Shown in pieces: positions 60,801-62,125 of a stretch of 62,125 bases of DNA. Within the stretch, counting starts at the first letter, position 1. Each line of letters begins with the position of its first letter. This stretch comes from Hyphomonadaceae bacterium (GTDB lineage Bacteria > Pseudomonadota > Alphaproteobacteria > Caulobacterales > Aquidulcibacteraceae), in assembly GCA_023384105.1 (NCBI GenBank), contig JAHDXR010000019.1:1-62125 (forward strand). Reading direction: 5' to 3'. A program made the position numbers and the translations under genes. The notes below the pieces were generated by a model. It had not been told where the DNA came from, did not search any database, and worked only from the letters and a program-made list of their open reading frames with translations.

Positions 60801-62060
60801 GTGAAATCGATCAGCTTGATTGTGCTGGCGGCGCTGGTCGCCGGCATCGTGGTCGGCGCCCTGGTGCGCGCCGAGGCGCTGCAGCTCGCGGAGGCCGCCG
60901 GTGTGGTCGAAGCCTTCGGCGGGCTCTGGCTCAATGCGCTGAGCATGACGGTCGTGCCGCTCGTGGTCTCGCTGCTGATCACCGGCATCGCGTCCGTGGC
61001 GGATGCGGCGAAGGCGGGCGGTTTCGTCGCGCGCGCCGTGCTGCTGTTCTCGGTGCTGATCGTGTTCGCGGCGGTGTTCGGCATCGCCGTGACGCAAGGC
61101 CTGCTGGCGCTGTGGCCGGTGGACCGCGACATCGCCGCAGCTTTCATCGCCAGCGTCGGCGCCGAAGCCGTCGTGATCAGCGAGCCGCCCAGCTTCGTCG
61201 CCTGGCTGCGCGGCCTGGCGCCGGCCAACCCGGTGAGCGCGGCGGCGAACAACCAGATCCTGCAGCTGGTGGTGTTCGCCGTTTTCTTCGGCTTCGCGGC
61301 GACCAAGCTGCCGGCTCACATGCGCGGCCAGCTGGTCGGCTTCTTCCGCGCAGTGTCCGAAGCGATGATCGTCGTCGTCCGCTGGATCCTGCTGGCGGGG
61401 CCGGTCGGCGTGTTCGCCCTGGCGCTGGGCGTGGGCTTGCGCGCCGGGTTCGGCGCCGCCGGCACGCTGGCGCAGTACGTGGTCATCGTCTCGGCGGCGA
61501 CGCTGGGCATCACCATCGTCGCCTGGCTGATCGCCGTCACCTGGGGGCGCCAGCCGATCCCGCGTTTCACGGCTGCTGCCGCGCCGGTATGGGCGATCGC
61601 GGCGTCGACGCAATCCTCTCTCGCCTCGCTGCCGGCGATGCTGGAGGCGGCGCTGCGCGGCTTGCGCATCCCGGCGCATGTCGCCGACGTCGTGCTGCCG
61701 CTGTCGGTGGCCGTGTTCCGCTTCACCAGCCCGGTGGCGAACCTCGCCGTGTGCTTCTTCGTGGCCCATCTTTACGGCGTCGAACCCTCGCTGCTGCAGA
61801 TCGGCGGCGCGATCATCGTCGCGTTCGGGGTCAGCGTCGGGTCGGTCGGGCTGCCGGGGCAGATTTCGTTCGTCGCCTCGATCGCGCCGATCTGCATGGC
61901 GCTGGGCGTGCCGTTCGAGCTGCTTGGCATCCTGCTGGCCGTGGAGGTCGTCCCCGACATCTTCCGCACGCTCGGCAACGTCACCGCCGACCTCGCGGCC
62001 ACAACCGTGCTCGCGCGGAACGAACCGCGCGAGGACACTCGGCCGCCGGTCGAAGCCTAA
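60801..62060 (+). CDS. Dicarboxylate/amino-acid:cation symporter (DAACS/SDF family)
   Basis: 419 residues; start GTG 60801 with GAGGGG upstream. Eight or more membrane helices with re-entrant loops: WLNALSMTVVPLVVSLLITGI (helix 2 region), STQSSLASLPAML (serine-rich hairpin 1), and LSVAVFRFTSPVANLAV and SVGSVGLPGQISF, then EVVPDIFRTLGNVTADLA with the substrate-binding Asp/Asn. Sodium- or proton-coupled uptake of dicarboxylates or amino acids. Its end is followed by the repeat seen at 51028. Confidence 0.93.
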   Translation: MKSISLIVLAALVAGIVVGALVRAEALQLAEAAGVVEAFGGLWLNALSMTVVPLVVSLLITGIASVADAAKAGGFVARAVLLFSVLIVFAAVFGIAVTQGLLALWPVDRDIAAAFIASVGAEAVVISEPPSFVAWLRGLAPANPVSAAANNQILQLVVFAVFFGFAATKLPAHMRGQLVGFFRAVSEAMIVVVRWILLAGPVGVFALALGVGLRAGFGAAGTLAQYVVIVSAATLGITIVAWLIAVTWGRQPIPRFTAAAAPVWAIAASTQSSLASLPAMLEAALRGLRIPAHVADVVLPLSVAVFRFTSPVANLAVCFFVAHLYGVEPSLLQIGGAIIVAFGVSVGSVGLPGQISFVASIAPICMALGVPFELLGILLAVEVVPDIFRTLGNVTADLAATTVLARNEPREDTRPPVEA

Positions 62061-62095
62061 AGCACCGCCCCTATGGACCGCCGGCGTCCCGCCGG
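62058..62095. repeat. Intergenic repeat copy matching 51028-51060
   Basis: TAAAGCACCGCCCCTATGGA followed by CCGCCGGCGTCCCGCCGGC here, and TAAAGCGCCGCCCCATGGAC followed by CGCCGGCG at 51028-51054, are near-identical and both begin at a stop codon. The CGCCGGCG part forms a hairpin. A dispersed terminator-like repeat is likely. Confidence 0.5.
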
Positions 62096-62125
62096 CATGT
62101 GCGGACTTTTGAAAGGGGGCGCAGC

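Overview
The window looks like a high-GC alphaproteobacterial chromosome. The cues are the cmk-rpsA-ihfB order, TonB-dependent receptors of the sphingomonad/caulobacter type, dense minus- and plus-strand blocks with ATGA overlaps, and frequent GTG/TTG starts. A Caulobacterales/Hyphomonadaceae-like host is my guess from general style, not a demonstrated placement. No rRNA, tRNA, CRISPR array, insertion sequence or phage integrase was recognised.

Bases 1 to about 46,600 form one large accessory catabolic island built almost only from acyl-CoA chemistry. It holds six stand-alone crotonases, three single acyl-CoA dehydrogenases plus one double-length fusion, two class III CoA-transferases, two acyl-CoA ligase-type enzymes, two two-domain MaoC dehydratases, a hydroxyacyl-CoA dehydrogenase, the first codons of a thiolase, and a single-chain biotin-dependent acyl-CoA carboxylase. 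There are also two D-2-hydroxyacid dehydrogenases, an FMN-dependent 2-hydroxyacid oxidase, a thioesterase, two TonB receptors, two MFS carriers, one EamA carrier, one IclR and three GntR/FadR-type regulators. Blocks: (i) 1-4427 minus, ACAD-IclR-crotonase-HCDH-thiolase, divergent from the EamA carrier; (ii) 5416-12624 minus, thioesterase-ligase-ACAD-ACAD-CoA-transferase-hydroxyacid dehydrogenase-aldolase; (iii) 12767-18612, two MaoC+crotonase modules facing each other; (iv) 19040-22572, a hydroxyacid module; (v) 23693-26972, a KASIII-like enzyme, an unknown 340-residue protein, a CGSC (UGSC-family) thiol protein, a NifU-like protein and a thioredoxin; (vi) 27119-46619, TonB receptors, crotonases, a ligase, FadE34-like ACAD, carboxylase, CoA-transferase and a DinB-like protein.

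The island probably imports a hydrophobic, branched or polycyclic carboxylic acid or alcohol (steroid-, terpenoid- or isoprenoid-like), activates it to CoA thioesters and shortens it. The substrate cannot be read from the sequence. A motif close to GTTAGACAATTGAGC recurs in many promoter regions of the island and suggests one shared regulator.

From about 46,762 to the end the content is ordinary: a DadA-like oxidase, a small membrane protein, a P-type ATPase, lepA, a DUF4258/DUF2283 toxin-antitoxin-like pair, a hypothetical protein, mscL, a hypothetical membrane protein, ihfB, rpsA, cmk, a flavin monooxygenase and a dicarboxylate/amino-acid symporter. The strongest candidate for an undescribed system is block (v), a five-gene, tightly packed thiol/Fe-S-type cassette.
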